Shown here piece by piece: positions 20,774 through 33,311 of a stretch of 64,000 nucleotides of DNA. The notes below the pieces were generated by a model that did not search any database, was not told the DNA's origin, and saw only the letters and a list, made by a program, of their open reading frames with translations. Location of the stretch: assembly GCF_028502605.1 (NCBI RefSeq), contig NW_026611594.1, positions 1,195,501 through 1,259,500 on the forward strand, given 5' to 3'. The DNA is from Trichoderma breve (lineage: Eukaryota > Ascomycota > Sordariomycetes > Hypocreales > Hypocreaceae). A program made the translations under genes and the position numbers. The stretch's first letter is position 1; every line of letters starts with the position of its first letter.

Positions 20774-23700
20774 AGTCCGATGGTGGACGAGGTTCCGCTC
20801 ATATACAAGGGAGAGTGTCAATTGGTGCAGACATTACGGGAGTACTGGAGCAATATACATCTAGTATTGGAATGAGATGCTTATCTCGTCGGTATCAATG
20901 TAGCAATACCAACAGTGAGCATCATGCGAGACTTTGGAGTCTCACCACATCTTGTAGCGAACTGATTATGAAGGAGCACTTGGATGTTGTGATCATGGCC
21001 AGCGACTGTGACAGGGTCTGTTCGAGATATTTTAGCGCCAGATTGTCGTACGAATGCCATGACGGCGGGCTCTCGGTGTGAACCGGCCTTCCCGGAACCC
21101 GGATAAGCGGTTGGTCGTTCAGCAGTTGCTGTGATATTACTTCCTAGCACTAAGTAGTACAAGAGTCAGTTGCATGGTTACATACTCCGTAAAGGTAGGA
21201 TTGCGGGAGTCTGTATGTAGGTATTTTTCGAGCAACACAGAGCGCGTCTTTGAGTCCCTTGGCATAATCAGCACAGAAGGATATGAAACCCGTGGGGCAT
21301 TGTGTAGTGTTTAGCTTCCACATCTAATATGATACAGGGGTTTAGGCGTGGAGTGCCGAGCAATCTCGTATCCGGCTCTGTCTCTCCACCAATGAGAATC
21401 CTCGTTAGGCAACAAGCTTACCAGTGAACCAACGACATAGTGGTCATAGTCATGAACACGGGGGCGGTCGCAAGCCGTACGGAGCGGACGACATTTACAC
21501 AATAGGGGCGGCCTTGCACCGAAAGCCGCTCAATCATTGAGAGTCAGATGTCCTAGTCTCCCGGAAGCCGCCTGTTACAGTACTATCTGTAGTGGGATGT
21601 TGGACTGACATTTCGAAATGCTAGTCAGGGCAATCCTAGGTTAAGATACAACTTTGCACAACGTACGAAACAACATCAACTACCTTATATACCAAAGTAA
21701 CCTAGAAGACATAAATTGAGTTCACGCAGCCCGCCTTGGTAGAAGCAAATGCTACATGTTTGTAACTTTTATTCGTAGATCTCTTCCGAGAAAATAGTCA
21801 ATGACGTAATTGCATCCGACGGGAGATTCTATCTCAAACTTCGTATATAGAGTACTACCTTCTTTCTTGGATTATGACCATGATGGCGCCGTTGTGATAT
21901 TTTCAATGTGTAATGAAATGGTTTCTTCAAAATATTCAATCTTCTAAGCGAACAACTCATGATCACTAAGGCAATTGATGTGTTGTCGTTACTGTTTAGC
22001 CTATTTGACATTTGACAAAATCTTCCGATTGGGGAAATCTGAAATAGCCAAAATATTGCATGCATATTGCTACCCTAAAACCGAATAAACTCAGGTAGTT
22101 TAGGAGATAGCCAAGAAGTAACATTGCAGTTGATCGATGAAGTACCCAATAGCGAGATGGTGCTCCCGTGTTCAATGGCTGCCTTCTCCTATTTCTTGGA
22201 CGACCGAGAAGATGCCGAGCGTATATTGGACTAAGTGAATATTTCAATTCAATGGGTTCAAGAGGTAGGTGGCGAATGGTAGTATCAACACCCCCTTTTT
22301 CTTCATCATGATGATTTCATGAATTCATCTAGGCAGCGAGGAGCCGATGGGACCAGTGACGAAGTACTACACTTGCTCAACAATTTCCCGTCGTGATATA
22401 GCTGTTAACCTCAAATGGGTGCTGATACTCAATTCGAGACTTGGAATTATTGTAATTCCAGTTGAGAGCTGGAATTTCTTACTGGATGATGATTAAGGGG
22501 GCCTATGGATAGATAAAGCACAGATTGGCGAAACTGAAAAGATGACTTCTAGGAGTCTCTTCAAGCAATGTATTGATGAATTGATAGGTATTATGCTACC
22601 GTGGAAGTACTTAGTGACAAAGTGTACGATGGAACTCTCCTTGTTTGTTGTAGTACTGTCGTAATATCCTTTGTCGAATATGCTTTGAAGTAACCAAGAT
22701 GCTTGAGACGGTGTGGTCAGCATTTTACTGGCTATACCCTTCGGGATACGAGTGCAAGGCTGTGAAATAGGATCCCCATCCCTGTCTGAGACATCCTAAG
22801 GTCTTTGAAAACCCTGTGTTGCTCTTATTTTATTATCTGATTACTCAACTCTCAGAACAATCTCTTTTAAACGTAGAAACAGTGAAAGCTCCGTTTGCAA
22901 ACACTCTCATTATAGGATAACTTGAACGCGGACCACATACACAGATAGGCAAGAACTTGGCTGGCGAGCAATGATTTCTCTTGTAATCAGGTCGTTATAT
23001 TTCACCCCCGACTTCCGCTGACATACACTGGAAGTTGTCTTTCATGAACCGCTCCCCCACGTATATAGGAAATAGAACACTGGAAATACATTGGCGGCTT
23101 TTCTATACCACCACTTTTCCTGTTTCACGATTTTGCTTCCGGCGCCAATGTCAACAAAAGCGGGCCAGGCCGCTAGTCGTAATGACAGGCGCAAGGGTGT
23201 GACAGAACGATCAAAAAAGTAATCCGTAAGAATCACAGCTGGATGCCAAATTTTAGTTAGTTTCACGGAGGTAAGGTTGCCTAAGCGCTAGCGATGAATC
23301 GCTGGCTGGAAACCCATCAAGGACAGCAGCAGCGCTAATAACTCTGGGCATCATGTTGTTTGCGTGTCTTGTGAAACGGGCCGACAAGAGGCGCATCGAG
23401 TGGCTGCGTTCATGTAGGTATGTGTTGTACCCGATCCTCCTTCTACAATGCGAAAAGAATTTCATTTTTTACAGGGTGGTTGGTGTGTAAGTAATGCATG
23501 TGAGACCGTCTCGTGAAGTTTGCTGATCTTACGGATCATCGACCTGCCCTTTGCGATGGTGAGATTGCTATGCGAACCTCTTCGGCATTTAAAAAAAAGG
23601 GACGGTGGCAAGGTGGCAGCTGAGAAGGCCGGCAATGCCCGGTCAGCGGCTGTGGATGTCGCTGATGCACGAACGATCAGGTACGGAGCAGGCGGTAAAA

Positions 23701-24473
23701 TATGCTAGTTTGATGCTTATTTTCTTCAACTGTTGCCAGATCAGGCGGGTGAAGCGAGAGCTTCTGGGCGTTGGTGGAGTTTCTTCTGTGGGGGTTACCA
23801 TCTCCGGCTCGTTTCGTTTCGAAACGCTTGGTGTCACATCGATAGTGAGTGGCCGCAGTGTCCGCATTCTGGCTCCCATCCATTCCATCACGGTAAGGCG
23901 TTGCTGCGGCCTGGCGGCATCCCGAGATCCATGACTCTCTTAAAAGAAACATCCCGGCGGTTAATTACTCGTTAGAGGCTGCGCCTTTATTGGTGCTTTA
24001 CTCCACGCCGTCGGCCGTAATGGGCCTACAATTTCGGTACCGTTTCGCTGGGCAGGTTACATGCGAGTCTGGAAACATGCAAGAGGAAAATTTACCGATG
24101 GGCTCGAAAGGGGCGGGCGGTCCAAGTGATCCATAATTGGAACAGCCTCATGGGGTGATAGATTGGCAGATCTCTAGTCCTTTCGGGCAGTCCATGTCAA
24201 GGTTTGGCACACGGGAGATGCCCCATTTCCTTGCGATCTGTTCCCGGCTAGCCTCTGGGTTGGGATGTTGGGATCCAGGCAAGATAGGTCTCTCAGGAGT
24301 ATAGGATAGTATAGAGGAGCAACTATATAAGTATCTGACTATCTCGTCGATCCATCAGCCTTTTCTATCACCAAACTAGTTCGAAGCAAGACTTCTCTGT
24401 TCGTTCTTTCCATTCTTTTGTTCCATAAGTTCAACCATTCATTCAACCAACTTCGATTCTTAAGACTGTCAAG
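20774..24473. other. Gene-poor region of 3.7 kb
   Basis: AT-rich, with only short frames lacking any feature. The last 150 bp are the promoter and CT-rich leader of the AA14-type gene. I find no decayed gene here that I can support. Confidence 0.45.
24324..24331 (+). promoter_or_regulatory. TATA box of the AA14-type LPMO gene
   Basis: TATATAAG lies 150 bp before the ATG at 24474, followed by a TC-rich leader. Confidence 0.6.
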
Positions 24474-25455
24474 ATGTTCTGGACTGTTCCCGTTGCGCTG
24501 GCTCTCGCCTCTGGGGCTACTGCCCACACTGCTGCCTTTGTTAAGGGCATGTACTGCGAGGTTTGTGCAGCACTCTGCCTCTATTTTCACAATCGTCAGA
24601 CAAATTCTTAATGAGTTCATCCAGGGTGGTCCCGATCCCAACAACTACAACGCCAACTCCAACACTCCCGTGAACCCCCTCTGGGATCTTCCCTTTGAGC
24701 AGTGGTGGATGCAGGCCGACCGTGGCTGCAACAAGGCTCCTCCTCCCAACGGTGCCTCCGTTGCTCTGCCTGCTGGTGGCCAGTTCACTGTTGAGCTCGC
24801 CCACAACCAGGCTCAGACCAGCTTGTCCTTCAACGGACAATTCGCTGGCGAGTGGCCCGATGGCCAGAGCCACCCCGAGAACTGGTCTGGTCCTGGTAGC
24901 CCTCCTGACTGCATTCAGGATGACGGTGCCATGCACACCCAGAACCAGACCATGGCTGCTGGTACTGCCTGGGCCATTTCCTACCAATCGGACATCACCA
25001 AGGTCACCATGGACAACCTGGTTGTCTTCTCTGTTCTTGAGCAGTAAGTCTAAAATTCTTGTTTGTTCCAAAGTACAGCTTTAAACTAACGCCATAATAG
25101 CACCCCCTGGAAGCGTATTGCTACCTACGATGTTCCCAAGGATCTTCCTGCCTGCCCGGCCGGTGGATGCTACTGCGCCTGGCTGTGGGTTCCCAACGGC
25201 TGTGGCCAGCCCAACATGTACATGGCCAACTACCGATGCCACGTCACCAACACCTCCTCTACTAAGAAGCTTGCTCAGGCTAAGCCTCCTGTCTGGTGTG
25301 GCAACGATTCATCCAAGTGCCTCTCCGGTGCCAAGCAGATGATTGCCTGGAACCAGGCTACCGGCAACAACGTCCAGGTTCCCAACGGCGCTTCTCCCGG
25401 CTACAACAGGCAGATGGGCTGGGCTCCTGGTGCTCAGAACGATATCTTTGCTTAA
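24474..25455 (+). CDS. Secreted lytic polysaccharide monooxygenase, AA14-like
   Basis: Three exons (24474-24560, 24625-25043, 25101-25455) encode 286 residues. A 17-residue signal peptide ends just before His18 (ATA|HTAAF), so the mature chain begins with histidine, as LPMO copper sites require. His133 (GAMHTQNQ) would be the second histidine of the brace. The motifs [48 protein letters not shown] and [10 protein letters not shown] fit my memory of the AA14 family described as xylan-active; AA9 and AA11 signatures are absent. The protein is Cys-rich and has no carbohydrate-binding module. Likely role: oxidative attack on plant wall polysaccharide, though activity of Trichoderma AA14 members is debated. 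The first intron has a GTTTGT donor, the second GTAAGT. Codon bias is strong. Confidence 0.78.
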
Positions 25456-26060
25456 GGTACTGACAGCAAGTGTTGCTACCGGCTTTGACAACAACACCGC
25501 CGTCTCTAGCACCTCCCGCTCTACCACCTATTGATTCTAGCAGTCATTTCCATTTTTCCTATTCATGTTAATATTCTCCTTGTTGCCCTGTACATACAAG
25601 CTTTAATAGGGTATCAAAATATCACTGATGGACAATTGGATCCAGCTTGGAATTTTCCGTTTGTGACTACAACCAGCAATGTATGTGATGTGAATTGTAA
25701 TGAATAAGCTGTAAAACTTAAGCCAATATTCTATATATCTGGAAAGAACTATTCTAGTCCACACATACAGTTCGTTTGCGTTGGAAAAGGAACTAAGGGC
25801 ATGATACTCATGCATGGCAGTTGCTGTGTAGACTGTCTTTGTGCTCTCAGTTTTGAGTCCTTCGAGCCACCTTCGGTTCGGATCAAAGCTAAAGAGATTA
25901 CTCTAACAGTGTGAGTATGTACTAAATTATCTATGTTTGTCTCTTTGTCCCTCCGCAAAGTAGTATCTTCACCCCCTTCTACCATGTTACTCAGCAGGCG
26001 GTCTTCTTTCACGGATATTTGTTTGTTAGCCACTATACGTAATTTGGGCGAGAAAGATAA
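25456..26060. other. Convergent spacer
   Basis: 605 bp between two 3' ends, AT-rich, no gene. Confidence 0.45.
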
Positions 26061-28412
26061 TTATTGCCCAATAGGATCCATTCCAACAAGACCTGCTCCC
26101 CAGTTGAGCGATGGAAGCGACATATCACTGATGGGATTTCCAAAATCTCCTAGCTCAAAATCTGGTATACTGATAAAAGGTCCAAACGGATAGTCCTGCA
26201 TTGGCGAAAAGTCCGGAAGTTCCTGGCTCATGGTTGGAATTTGGTTAATTGGCAAATCGGCGTTAGAAAAATTGTCCATATCATGCTGTCCGTGAGGATG
26301 ATCTAGCGAAGATAGAGTGGCTGGGCTAAAGTCTGGCTTTTCTTGTTGCTGTGCAGTCCCTGCTTGGGTTGACGATGTAGAAGTGGCTAGTGCGTCTCTG
26401 GCCTTGCTGGCCTTTCGTCCCTCTCTTTGCCATAGATTTCTAAGTAACTGACTGTACCTGTGGCTGATATGAAACTTATCCAATGCAGCACCATCTAGCA
26501 CTGATATGAATTTGAGAACTAACGATGTGGTCTCTTGACGACGCCGTGCAGGTTGGAAAGCTCCAGCGCAATCCGCTCTATGCAGAAAGACCGCTGCATA
26601 CACGCCATATCTCCAACCTTAGTCAGTCAAAATGAACATTAAGAGATCAGGTGTGATGGCTTACAAGTAGAAGCGATATGGTAAATAACATAACTCATGT
26701 TGGGGGTGGAAATCGGTCATCAGCTTCAAGGTGTTTATGGCTGCTGTAATAGCATCCCAAACGTATCGCCCGTCAGAGCAATTCATGATGCCATTAAGGA
26801 ATGGCCTGAAAGACGGTTTCAAGGAAGTGTTTTGTGCCGACATCCTGGTGAGAACGGCTTGGAATGAGAATGCGTTAACATAAAGGCATAGGTACTCATA
26901 TACTAGAGACAAAGAACGCTTCACTCTGGTAGATACTGCAAGATCGCTCCAAGTGGCATGCCAGTTCATTGATGCGCGCTGAAAGTCGTCGAGGTAGCGA
27001 CTATAGTCTCCGTCGTGGACCATTGCCAAGGTCCGCTTCGGCGAGGAGTAAAGAATGGCTTGAGCGTTGTGCATGAGTTGTGTCAACTCCATCGTTGCTT
27101 GGTGAGCAGACGCATAATCTTCTTGGCCACTATTAGAGGTAGGCTGTAAGCTTGGAAAGTCTTTTGCCGTGAGGCGTGTTGAAAGAGATGGACCGCGAGA
27201 CCAAAAAGACTGGCCCAAACGAACAGATATCTGCCGATCCGCGATGTAGACAACTTTTGTTTAAAAAAGGAGAGATTGAAGTTAGATAAGGTTTCTAGTT
27301 CATTCATCCAGGCTACTCACATGTCCATAATAGTCGCTTGTGCTCCGCCTGTTCTTTTGTCTCTTGTGTAACAATATTGGGAAAGGCACCTTGATCTAGG
27401 CGCATCAAGTAAGCTTGTCTGACAGCCAGGCCGACGAGTGACCATGACGTTCTATCTTCAATGAACATGCTTTTACTTTCGTTCGAGACGGATTGTGTTA
27501 ATTCGATATGGGGAAGCCATTCCGATAAGAGCAATAAACTCTCAACTGTTCGGGATTTCAGTGTCCAGGGATACCCAAGCAACACCTCAAGCAATAGCTT
27601 CTGGGTGTAATCCCAGCAATATCGGTGGATAAGAGAATGATTCGACGAGTCTCTTGATGCAATCGTCAATATGACTGTGAGGAGGAAGAAGTCCGATGTG
27701 CGAATCTTGTCAATGCCAGATTGTCCAATCATGTACGCTGGCACAATGGGACAGTAAGAGTGATAGTTCTGGGAATACCTGTCTTTGATTAGCCGCAAAC
27801 TGAGTTATCTCTGTTTGATGTGGACTGACAGATGTAGCAACTCGGATATGTTGCTATGGTTAACTAGCCCCCTCTGAACTAGCTCATACTCGTCAACAGA
27901 TACAACATTCGATGACCCACGTAAAAGACCGTCGCGCTCCTCCTCGTTTGGCAATACAGGCGATCCACTTGCTTTGGATTTCTCCGATTGGGCGAGTATA
28001 TGCAGCGCATCGGAGGGATTCCTAAGCTCGGAAGCAAGCTGCTCATCAATGACATCCTCATTTAAGCCGTCAAGGCTGCGATCCACTTCCTTTTCAGTTG
28101 ACCTGGTCCTTCTCGGCGATGCGCCAGAAGTGCGTTGTGAAGCCTTGTGACTCCTTGTGGATTTCTTGCTCGGCTCATACGTCCGAAAGTTCCCACCCCG
28201 GCGGGACTCGGCCAGCACACACTCGCTATCCGACTCAAAGCAGGACACGCAGGGGAATTTTCTTGGCTCTCCAATGCCACCACTAAGAGAGAAGTTAGGG
28301 GCATGCTCACAACATGATGATTATTTCGGGCTGTTTACAGATCGCATTTTGTCTTCCGGCGGCGGCATCTGACACATGCGCGGTAAGAGCGCTTTCCTGT
28401 GCTGGCAGTCAT
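26061..28412 (-). CDS. Zn2Cys6 transcription factor with fungal-specific TF domain
   Basis: Five exons (28412-28339, 28282-27830, 27778-27321, 27253-26665, 26610-26061) encode 707 residues. The zinc cluster uses Cys13, Cys16, Cys23, Cys36, Cys39 and Cys46, with the third-fourth loop extended to 12 residues and split by intron 1. The middle domain has the usual landmarks YSQNYHSYCPIVP (after intron 2), DFFLLTVILTIASRD and YIADRQISVRLGQSFWSRGP (after intron 3), as in the fungal-specific TF domain family. The C-terminus is rich in Asp, Pro and aromatic residues (LPDFSPMQDYPFGPF), a plausible activation segment. Introns 2-4 are 51, 67 and 54 nt; each shift in frame is restored by splicing. It is divergent from the dioxygenase at 29068, its most likely target by position. 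Nuclear localisation is inferred. Confidence 0.88.
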
Positions 28413-29067
28413 TGTCTGATATCTTCGGCAACTCGATATGCGTGCCTTGACAGCGTAGTAATGTAACAGTTCAAGGGCTGAGTGAGTCGATTGTCGGCAT
28501 CGGCAAACGATATGTCTGAAAGTTTGATCGGCTGTAGACGGCGTAGAATTACCGAAATCGGCGTACAAAGCTTCACCACTGGCACCCCAATTAGACAGCA
28601 CTTTATGCGGGGTAGCGGGGTGATTTGGTGGGGTATTAGCCAGTCAGAAACTCCTCATAAACCGCCGTGTGTCTCAATTGTCCCAGCAGAAACATTTTGA
28701 CCAGGAATATTTGACGTGTATTTTCACATTGGCATCCTGCTAGTTACCGTAGTTGGCAGTGAATCCCGAGCTCGCGATAAAAGCTCATGCGAGCCTGTTC
28801 TGCCTATACGATGCGTTTATAATGTATGCTCTACATCTGACAGCGAGGAGTGGCAGTGGCGAGGCATCGGTATTGGCAGCGTCGGCTATAGGCGGATTCT
28901 CTCTGTCTATCCATCAAGTTGATCACACGATGATGCTTCCCGTTCTGGTGAGAATATAGAGGGAATTGACTTATATATGCCACTCGATATCCTAAGAAGA
29001 CATCGCCTGGCTGAGTATCTATATTTTCCATCTCCAAGGTACTCTTATTATCATCCCACTAGCAAAA
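28413..29067. promoter_or_regulatory. Shared promoter of regulator and dioxygenase genes
   Basis: 655 bp between divergent starts. TATATA lies at about 28972-28977, roughly 95 bp before the dioxygenase ATG. Inverted CGG-type half sites could exist but none stands out enough to call. Confidence 0.5.
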
Positions 29068-30129
29068 ATGGTCGCCGCAATTAATGGCTTCAGAGTCACT
29101 GAGATCAGCCCCGGCTTTGGTGCTGAGATTTGTGACTTCAATGCCGCAGACGATATGACAGAAGAAAACTTTCGTCGCCTCCAAGAAACTGTAACCAAGG
29201 TAATTCATGGTCTATAACATAATCCAATTTCCGCTAATGTCAGTCGTATTAGTATGGGGTTGTAGTGATCCGCGAATCTCAATTAACAGACGAGTCTCAC
29301 ATCAGGCTAGCTCGCATGTTTGGAGACTTGGATGATGTGAAGCCATATGTTGCTGCGGGACGGAAAAATAGACTCAAGTATGACGAGCTCTTTGACGTGA
29401 GCAACGTTGAATTGGATGGCACCATTGTTGATCCAAGCAGCCCTCGCGGGCAGGCGAATAAGGTACGTATGGATTCGACATACCTACTTTATACAAATTT
29501 GCATACCAACCTTTGGGGAATAGGGAAACGGTCTATTTCATGTCGATTCCAGCTTCAACCCTCGTCGAGCTGGATATTCTCTCTTGCTTGCTCACGAACT
29601 ACCGCCTGCGGGCACGGGCGGCAAAACAGCATTTGCCGATACAAGGACTGCATTCGACGAGCTAGATGACGACTTAAAGCAAGACCTCTTGGCAAACGAT
29701 TATGTGGGGGCGCATTCTATTCTGCACTCAAGGAAACTTGCTGCCCCCGAGTATTTTGCGGATGTTGATCCTTCTCAGCATCCAATGGGTCGTCACAGAA
29801 TTGTCCAGCGCCATGAGAGATCTGGCCGCATGAATCTCTACATCGCAGCGCATATACATCACATTGAAAATCTCAGCGAGGAAGCATCAAAGACTCTCTT
29901 TGACAAAGTTTTCACTCATGCAACGCAACCAAAATACGTCATTGAGGTCGAATGGAAGCATCCCGGAGATTTGGTTATTTGGGACAACACTTGCACAATG
30001 CACCGCGTAATCACAGGGCCATTCAGTACCAAGTACAAGAGAGACATGCGACGCGCAACTGTTCATGACTCTAGTAGTAACGCATGGGGACTGAATGAGC
30101 ATTCGGATGTTCGACAAGGGTTGCCATAA
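29068..30129 (+). CDS. TauD/TfdA-family Fe(II)/2-oxoglutarate dioxygenase
   Basis: Three exons (29068-29199, 29253-29462, 29524-30129) encode 315 residues. Exon 3 opens at the active site: GNGLFHVDSSF gives His120 and Asp122 of the HxD pair; His274 (NTCTMHRVI) is the distal iron ligand and Arg290/291 (DMRRATV) the 2-oxoglutarate-binding Arg. The pattern GF..EI..F near 17-24 and the strand YGVVVIRES after intron 1 are typical of the TauD/TfdA fold; the sequence is closest in feel to fungal proteins annotated as alpha-ketoglutarate-dependent 2,4-D or sulfonate/xanthine dioxygenases. Substrate cannot be read from sequence. No signal peptide, so cytosolic. The divergent Zn2Cys6 regulator suggests a small inducible catabolic unit. 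Both introns are canonical. Confidence 0.9.
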
Positions 30130-30440
30130 ATGCTCAGTGTAGAGGGGGTAAGGCACCTCAGTGTATTGTATCACTATCATTTGGATGTGGTTTTAGTCCC
30201 ATGTTGTAAACAACTACAATTGTATCATAATTCAAGATGTAAACCAACATAGTATTTATGTATATAGCGTTCTATCTTATGCTATGTCTACATAACGGAG
30301 ACTTGCATCCACGTCTCGCCATATCCTTTTAATGTAGCACTGGGGGGTAAACCGAATGGACAAACTGCCACTCAAATTTATGAGAACTGTGGCAATTTGT
30401 ACTCCCTTATAACACGATCTTCGACGTTGAGATCGCGTGC
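30130..30440. other. Convergent spacer
   Basis: 311 bp of AT-rich 3' flank between the dioxygenase and the secreted protein gene; nothing seen. Confidence 0.4.
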
Positions 30441-31114
30441 TTAGTGAAGAGTGAGGCGATAGCAGTTGATAGCTTGGGAGTTGAAGCAGCCGACTGCTAA
30501 AGGTTAATAATTTCATTTCTTTTAAAATCGAGTTTAGGTTCATAACATACCAGGAGTGTTTTTACCAGCAGAGTACAAGTATTTGCCACACCAGTCACTG
30601 CCAGCCTGGCGGCTAAAGTCGAGCTGCTCGTTGCTGCGAAGACCACGATAGCTGATGCCAACGCTGTACATGTTCAGCGTGACGTAGTGCTGGACGTCGT
30701 ATGTAACATCGTCCCACCAGCCTGCCTGGCCATTGCCTATCCATTGACTGAGTTAGAATAACAAAGATGAAAACACCTCGCAGGCGTAGCATAAGTCCAC
30801 TTACACCAATCTTGGGCGAACATGCCAATGCCAATGTTGGCGTAATTTTGGCGCTTCTCAGTTGCTGGACGAGCATGAGCCGGAATGTCAATCTGAGCAC
30901 GGATCCATGCCCAAGCGTCGGTGCCTTCTTCTGCAGTATAGAAACCCTCGTGAGCCTTGACAGCATCATGAGGTATCGGTCCGAAAACATCAATTCCCTT
31001 GGCCGTGGCATTGGCAACAGACTCGATCTCCGCAATCTCACGAGGGAGAATTGCAAGACCAAGAGCAGAGTTGGCACCAAAGAGGCCAAAGGCAATGATG
31101 TTAGAGAAACGCAT
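30441..31114 (-). CDS. Small secreted protein with Kex2 pro-segment, unknown function
   Basis: Three exons (31114-30805, 30736-30551, 30496-30441) encode 183 residues. Residues 1-19 form a signal peptide (MRFSNIIAFGLFGANSALG). A pro-region of about 67 residues follows, ending at a KR dipeptide (TEKRQNYANIG, Lys-Arg near 86-87). The mature part is about 96 residues with Cys pairs (QDWCNGQAGWWDD, SDWCGKYLY, VGCFNSQAINCYR) and many aromatic residues. I do not recognise the family. Short length, secretion, a cleavable pro-segment and paired Cys fit an effector- or antimicrobial-type peptide, but that is inference. All three exon phases match, and without splicing each segment ends early. A TATA element lies at 31241-31248. 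Stop codon TAA at 30443-30441. Confidence 0.8.
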
Positions 31115-31240
31115 TTTGAGATGTAGTTATGTTGGAGTTCGTTTGAGGCTGTTTTTGTGCAAGATGAAATGAATCTGCTGGTTTGAAGATGTAATGGTGT
31201 CGAAACAAGATCGAGGGCAGTTTTAGGGGAAGACGTCAAT

Positions 31241-31248
31241 TATTTATA
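31241..31248 (-). promoter_or_regulatory. TATA box of the secreted protein gene at 31114
   Basis: TATAAATA on the minus strand, 127 bp before the ATG. Confidence 0.55.
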
Positions 31249-33190
31249 CTTCTTTTTTGCCTTGGTTTGCCCGCTTTGTCACCATCGTCACTCGTATTTC
31301 CATAGTCTCAATTCTCCTGAAGCCCAAACCTGGATTTAACTCAGTGATGCTGAATGATTGGTAATAAGCGAGGTAATGCAGTCATCTCTTGAGGCTTGCC
31401 AAGAACCTTTGGCAAATGCCTCGTTGTTCTGAATCAGGAGACAACTCACAAGAGCTATAATCTGACGTGAGTAGGTGAAGCTATTTCCACCTATGCCGGC
31501 ACTGCGGGATAGGCTGCCAAGCTATCAAGTCTTAGAATTGAGTGGTTCAGAGTTCCGACGTCCCGTGTTAAGAGGAAATTGAACATACCGAGAAGCGGCA
31601 TCTTGCAAGTAAGTGTATAATAAGCTCAGCCAATAACGGGCGTTGCTTCACATCAAAACTTGTCTGCTCCCCTGTGCTTATAATGCTGTCAAATCCTTCT
31701 CGAACCATATCTCTCATTGTGGATTAGGGTAGCTTACTTTATTTCATACGCTTAAAATCTTATACCTTTCCCTGGCCCGAATGGCCTATTCGGTAAACGG
31801 GCATGCGAACCGAGGTAATGATTGGGGGCTGTAAATTCGCCTATAATTTTTTCTCGTGTCATTTAAGCGCCGTTTATTTTTCATCAATGACAAATGAAGA
31901 CTATTTAAGGCGCACGTTCTCATAAATAAGCGAGAGCGAGAGAAATTCTCAACAGCATTGCAAATAATGTCGTGTACGTAGAGGAGAAAGTCCTAGACAT
32001 ACAGTCCTGCTTGGAAATTTGGACAAGATTGTGAAACGTCATCGCGATGAATATATGAACATAACCATTTACTGTTCCCCGAGATGGAATATTGTGCACT
32101 TGCCTCAGCAACACAGATCATTAAACCAAGATTGTGCAGATAACACCCTGAAGCTAGCGGATACAGTCAGTATTGTGGCTGTGCAAGCGCTTGCCTGCAT
32201 ATTTCTGCACATTTGAATGTATGATACGGGAGACTCGGAAGGGATCTGAGGTAAGTGCAGCTCGAAGAGTTTAGTGTATGGTGACGAACATATCTGCTCA
32301 TGCCTACCTTTGTGCTCCGACAACGAGTTATTTGTATCTGAGCATATAGACAAGCTATAGACTTGATTGACGAAACTGTGTCTTACACACCATCGAATTT
32401 CATGCTGTAAGGCATAAAGGCTTGGATAACTTGGAGATTTGGGGTTCACGAACAATCCAGTGCGGGGGCAAGTGGTTTCACTAAACACGCGCTTCAGTAG
32501 CAGGAACAGAACGCGCAACTCGTTTCGTTCTCTTCCGCGCAGTGAGTCTGGGAATTTACGAATTGACTGCGAAGGTGAAAGAACTTGGCTGCTGCCGCTC
32601 ATCTAAGAATATGTATGTCCACAGAGCCCGCCTCTGTACAGTAACGCTCAAATAGTGAAAGTTTATGACGGGCTTCTGAATGTGGAGTTAGTATCGGATA
32701 ATTACTGGATCGATGTACGAGTAGGTATTGGGTGTATGAGATCGGATCTTGAGATGTCATCCGCCGACATCTACCGGTAATGTGTCTAATCACTGTATGA
32801 CAGAGCAGTCATTTAGCCTTCTCCAGGAAAGAGATTCTCCCTATTGCACATTTTAACTTCAGCACTTTCAGCTGCTCAACTAAATTATTTAATTTACTAA
32901 AGCATCACTCGGAACTTTACATACTGAATCCATCTTCAAAGTACCCACATACGTTCCCCCTTCCCGCCCCACTGAACAGATCGGCATTGCCAGATTGGGA
33001 AGCAATTGAACGCTTTTCAATCCCTGGTCCACATCGCGGCAGAGGCTACGGGGAGATTTAGTGTATGGGATCCTACAATGAATCTGAAATGGGCAAGATT
33101 TAGACGCGCTGGACATAGGAGACGATGTTTTTTGATGGCGCAGCTTCATTTCTGTCGTATGGGATTACGCGTCTGATTCAGTCGAATGAG

Positions 33191-33200
33191 TATATATAAT
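33191..33200 (+). promoter_or_regulatory. TATA box of the secreted protein gene at 33312
   Basis: TATATATAAT lies about 112 bp before the ATG, followed by a TC-rich leader rich in cactcac motifs. Confidence 0.55.
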
Positions 33201-33311
33201 GACTTTAACTCTGCTTTACGTTCATCCCCAAACTCTCAACATCTCACTTTCACTTCAACACTCACTCACTTCCTAAGTTATTCTATTCACTTCACTCATT
33301 CCAACACAACA

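Larger units (their letters stand above)
31115..33311. other. Gene-poor region of 2.2 kb between divergent secreted-protein genes
   Basis: An open frame of 165 codons on the minus strand (32105-32602) is the longest here; its composition (Ser- and Cys-rich, no motif, no signal peptide) gives no reason to call a gene. TATA elements near both ends are listed separately. Confidence 0.4.

Noticed and set aside
21360..21460. tRNA-like A-box pattern on the minus strand
   Set aside because: No matching B-box or cloverleaf stems could be found.
24474..25455. AA9 (GH61) LPMO
   Set aside because: The sequence after His1 and the C-terminal motifs do not follow AA9; they match the AA14 pattern better.
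32105..32602. 165-codon open frame on the minus strand
   Set aside because: Longest frame in its gap, but no motif, signal peptide or coding-like codon use; Ser/Cys-rich composition looks like chance.
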